This document shows, piece by piece, positions 35,108-37,845 of a stretch of DNA of 37,845 bases. The DNA lies in assembly GCA_039198585.1 (NCBI GenBank), contig JBCCTJ010000007.1, positions 1-37,845 on the forward strand, read 5' to 3'. A model generated the notes under the pieces. The model ran no database searches. It was not told the origin of the DNA and saw only the letters and a list, made by a program, of their open reading frames with translations. The position numbers were made by a program, and so were the translations under genes. Position 1 is the first letter of the stretch. Every line of letters begins with the position of its first letter. This DNA comes from JBCCTJ01 sp039198585 (GTDB taxonomy: Bacteria > Bacteroidota > Bacteroidia > Cytophagales > Amoebophilaceae).

Positions 35108-35115
35108 CAAATGTA
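35108..35115 (-). promoter_or_regulatory. -7 box (TACATTTG) of yajC
   Basis: The minus strand matches TAnnTTTG, 30 bases before the yajC ATG. This box contains the TTG that would otherwise extend the reading frame, which decides the start. Confidence 0.55.
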
Positions 35116-35196
35116 GTAAAGCTTTTTGATAGAAAAAAGAAAAAGCATAGATATTGCGTATGCTATCAATTTACTCACTGTCTAGCCTCAACAATG

Positions 35197-35215
35197 ATGG
35201 GATGATTAATCCCAT
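35197..35215. other. Hairpin between uvrA and yajC
   Basis: ATGGGAT-GATTA-ATCCCAT makes a 7-bp stem with a 5-base loop in the 200-base gap after uvrA. On either strand it is not followed by a T run, so it is not a standard intrinsic terminator. It may act as an mRNA end-stabilising hairpin. Confidence 0.35.
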
Positions 35216-35277
35216 GTTTGGAGCACTTGATCGTGGCAGTATTATCAAGCTTGACGACAGCAAGCGATGACTACTGC

Positions 35278-37845
35278 TTATTTATTAAGCATTATTCCTA
35301 TTTCTTTTGCTAGAAAGTGCCCTGTATAACTTCCAGCAACATGAGCTACTTCTTCGGGGGTACCTTCTGCAACTATATGTCCTCCACCTTCACCGGCCTC
35401 AGGTCCTAGGTCAATAATATGATCAGCAATTTTAATCACATCGAGGTTGTGCTCTATGATAATTACTGTATTTCCTTTGTCTGCCAGCTTGTTGATAATA
35501 TCAAGGAGCTTAGCAATATCCTGAAAATGCAGCCCAGTGGTTGGTTCATCAAGAATGTAAAGAGTTTTCCCTGTACTTTTTTTAGATAGCTCTGTAGCTA
35601 ATTTGACCCGTTGTGCTTCTCCCCCAGAAAGCGTGGTAGCAAGTTGGCCTAGTGTAATGTACGCAAGTCCTACATCTGCTAATGTTTCGATTTTTCTTGC
35701 AATTTGGGGATGATGTTCAAAAAAAGATAACGCTTTGTCTACGGTCATCTCTAAAATATCTGCAATCGACTTCCCTTTATAATGTACTTCTAGAGTTTCC
35801 CTATTATATCGACGTCCTCTACAAGTTTCGCAAGATACGTGCATACTGGGAAGAAAATCCATTTCTATTGTTTGGACACCAGCCCCTTTACACTGATGAC
35901 AGCTTCCGCCTTTTACATTAAAGGAAAATCGGCCAGGCTTATATCCTCTGATCTTAGACTGGGGGAGCTGTACAAAGAAATTTCTAATCAATGTAAAAAT
36001 ACCTGTATAGGTAGCTGGATTAGATCGAGAGGTGCGGCCTATAGGAGCTTGATCTATTTCAATGACTTTATCAATATGTTCTGTCCCTGAAACTTTCTCA
36101 TAGGGTAACGGCTGTACAACACTATAGTTAATCTTGCGCTTGAGTATAGGTAGCAGGGTCTGATTAACCAATGTCGATTTGCCACTACCACTGACACCTG
36201 TTATGACTATGAGTTTTCCTAAGGGAAGGTTAACGCTAATTTTTTGTAGGTTATGCCCTGTACACCCTACTAACTGAATGCTATGTTTATTGCCTTTTCT
36301 TCTTTGTGTAGGCAGTGCTATTTCTTTTTTATTTAATAGATAGTCGGCTGTAACACTTGACTTCTTTAGGAAGTCTTTGGGCGCTCCAAAAGCTATGATT
36401 TTGCCACCATGCTCTCCGGGGCCCGGCCCTACTTCAATAATGTAATCAGAAGCTAGCATGGTCTCTCTATCATGTTCAATCACTAAAACTGTGTTACCTA
36501 GGTCACGTAGTTGCTTGAGAGCTTTCAATAACTTTTCATTATCTCTTTGATGAAGCCCAATACTAGGCTCATCCAAAATATACATGACACCTACTAAGTG
36601 GTTTTCCTGTGTACCAATCTGAGTAGCTAGTCTAATACGTCTGATCTCTCCTCCTGAAAGAGTTTGTAGGCTTCTATCCAAGTTGAGATAGTGAAGGCCC
36701 ATTTCTAGTAAAATACTCAGTTTTCGCTTGATCTCTTTAATAATTTCTCTCCCTATTTTTTTTTGCCTATCTGTCAGGTGTTTTGGAAGCAGCTTAAACC
36801 AGTTATAGAGATCCTCTAGGTTCATTCTAGAGAGCTCAGCGATATTTTTATCATAAATTTTGAAGTGAAGGGATTGTTTTTGCAGACGTGTACCATCACA
36901 CGAAGGACAGGTTTGGTATTGCTCTACAATTTCTTTGGTACTTTTCCCAGCCAGCTTGGCTAGTTTCTCTACAATATTAGGCCCCATCTCTTTATTCGCA
37001 TCAGACCCATACAATATTTCTTCAATAAGCTCCTCGGGCAGTGTAGAGAGAGGAGCATCCATACTGTAGCCTCGCATAGTCAAAAAACTTTCTATAGTGG
37101 CAAATACCTTGGTCTTTTTGTAGGGCCCTAGTGGTATAATCGCTCCTTCCTTGACACTTAAGTTTTTATCAGGAATGAGCGCATGAATATTGCGCATGGA
37201 TACCTGCCCAAACCCTTTGCATTGTTCGCATGCCCCATATTGAGAGTTAAAAGAAAAAGTATTGGGAGAGGGAGAAGCATAGGATATGCCAGTGGTAGGA
37301 TCCATGAGAAAGCGAGAATAGTAATGTACTTGCCCTGATCTTACTGCTTGTACTAATAACTTTCCTTTACCATGATAAAGCGCTTGATCCAGTGCTTCTT
37401 TTAAGTATTTTCTTCTGTTGTGACTAACTTCTATTTTTTCAATGACCAATTCTATGTTATGAATTTTATACCTATCTAAATACATCTGAGGTACAATGGG
37501 TGTAATGACTCCATTAATCCTCACTTGTGAAAAGTTCTTTTTGTATAGCTGTGCAAACAGTTCACGGTAATGCCCCTTTCTTCCTTGTACTAAGGGAGCT
37601 AATATAATAATGGTCTGACTGGCAAACTGATCTAATAACTGACTTTCAATTTGATCAACAGATTGCTGAACCATTTTATGACCATTCACATAAGAGTATG
37701 CATCAGAAGCTCTAGCAAAAAAAAGGCGCAAAAAGGAGTAAATGTCTGTTAGTGTGCCAATTGTAGAACGCATGTTTTGACTATTCGTAGTTTCTTGCGC
37801 GATGCCTATAACTGACTGTAGACCATGGATTGCATCTACATCTGG
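35278..37845 (-). CDS. uvrA: UvrA excinuclease subunit, 5' end outside window
   Basis: The frame stays open through the window edge, so 855 residues are visible and about 95 N-terminal residues, including the first Walker A, are missing. UvrA is the damage-recognition ATPase of nucleotide excision repair, working with UvrB. Seen here: first signature LQTLSGGEIRRIRLATQIG and Walker B YILDEPSIGLHQRDN; second Walker A GVSGSGKSTLVNQ; the zinc motif GSCHQCKGAG with SCETCRGRRY; second signature TLSGGEAQRVKLATELS; and YILDEPTTGLHFQD. In the insertion domain, GACEQCKGFG and CPSCDGTRL are present, but the preceding Cys pair found in many UvrAs reads MDPTTGISY. The segment just inside the window (LQSVIGIAQETTNSQNMRST) is less conserved than usual for UvrA. 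Confidence 0.97.
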   Translation of the reverse strand, partial: PDVDAIHGLQSVIGIAQETTNSQNMRSTIGTLTDIYSFLRLFFARASDAYSYVNGHKMVQQSVDQIESQLLDQFASQTIIILAPLVQGRKGHYRELFAQLYKKNFSQVRINGVITPIVPQMYLDRYKIHNIELVIEKIEVSHNRRKYLKEALDQALYHGKGKLLVQAVRSGQVHYYSRFLMDPTTGISYASPSPNTFSFNSQYGACEQCKGFGQVSMRNIHALIPDKNLSVKEGAIIPLGPYKKTKVFATIESFLTMRGYSMDAPLSTLPEELIEEILYGSDANKEMGPNIVEKLAKLAGKSTKEIVEQYQTCPSCDGTRLQKQSLHFKIYDKNIAELSRMNLEDLYNWFKLLPKHLTDRQKKIGREIIKEIKRKLSILLEMGLHYLNLDRSLQTLSGGEIRRIRLATQIGTQENHLVGVMYILDEPSIGLHQRDNEKLLKALKQLRDLGNTVLVIEHDRETMLASDYIIEVGPGPGEHGGKIIAFGAPKDFLKKSSVTADYLLNKKEIALPTQRRKGNKHSIQLVGCTGHNLQKISVNLPLGKLIVITGVSGSGKSTLVNQTLLPILKRKINYSVVQPLPYEKVSGTEHIDKVIEIDQAPIGRTSRSNPATYTGIFTLIRNFFVQLPQSKIRGYKPGRFSFNVKGGSCHQCKGAGVQTIEMDFLPSMHVSCETCRGRRYNRETLEVHYKGKSIADILEMTVDKALSFFEHHPQIARKIETLADVGLAYITLGQLATTLSGGEAQRVKLATELSKKSTGKTLYILDEPTTGLHFQDIAKLLDIINKLADKGNTVIIIEHNLDVIKIADHIIDLGPEAGEGGGHIVAEGTPEEVAHVAGSYTGHFLAKEIGIMLNK

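Noticed and set aside
1..37845. CRISPR arrays, prophage modules and restriction systems
   Set aside because: No regularly spaced repeats, phage structural genes or restriction/methylase motifs were found on either strand.

Overview
The window looks like a chromosomal segment of a Bacteroidetes endosymbiont, most like the Amoebophilus/Cardinium group. Reasons: the DNA is AT-rich; promoter -7 boxes of the Bacteroidetes type (TAnnTTTG) lie in front of many genes; Shine-Dalgarno sites are scarce; the tRNA has no encoded CCA; gene density is loose with decayed insertion sequences; and host-interaction style proteins (TPR, ankyrin, coiled-coil, large single-pass surface proteins) sit among housekeeping genes. 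The genus is an inference from gene style, not a match I could run.

Layout. 1-5.5 kb (minus strand): an edge-truncated secreted coiled-coil protein, a membrane-anchored protein of about 18 TPRs, and a secreted helix-hairpin-helix protein. 5.7-9.0 kb: tRNA-Lys(CTT), ndk, two tandem DUF805 membrane proteins, TspO, and a GrpB-GNAT fusion. 9.1-10.9 kb: two tandem ankyrin paralogues, one disrupted by a one-base frameshift that separates its signal peptide from its repeats. 11.0-14.4 kb: leuS with an upstream YcxB-like membrane protein.

14.4-26.2 kb is the most distinctive region. Three tandem TraB/GumN-like genes have lost conserved residues to different degrees, and the first is cut down to its N-terminus by a deletion that fuses it to the next gene's upstream region. 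After a strong intrinsic terminator come a 647-residue polytopic membrane protein and two ATAD3-like proteins (export signal, coiled coil, transmembrane segment, AAA+ domain) whose C-terminal halves are almost the same while their N-terminal halves differ. On the opposite strand lies a type I membrane protein with a possible cadherin-like domain, followed on the plus strand by a fourth, intact-looking TraB protein. I treat this as a candidate lineage-specific membrane or envelope system of unknown function.

26.2-30.9 kb: bcp, yebC, a lipoprotein, a roughly 240-bp MITE-like element and a decayed 1.2-kb IS256-family element with recognisable terminal inverted repeats. 30.9-37.8 kb: a large acidic, Asn-rich surface-type protein with possible tandem beta-grasp modules, folA (DHFR), a small membrane protein, yajC, and uvrA truncated at its 5' end by the window edge.

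The housekeeping genes (nucleotide metabolism, translation, repair, Sec-associated YajC) look functional. The accessory genes show duplication, frameshift, deletion and IS decay, as expected of a host-restricted genome that still maintains envelope and effector-like families.
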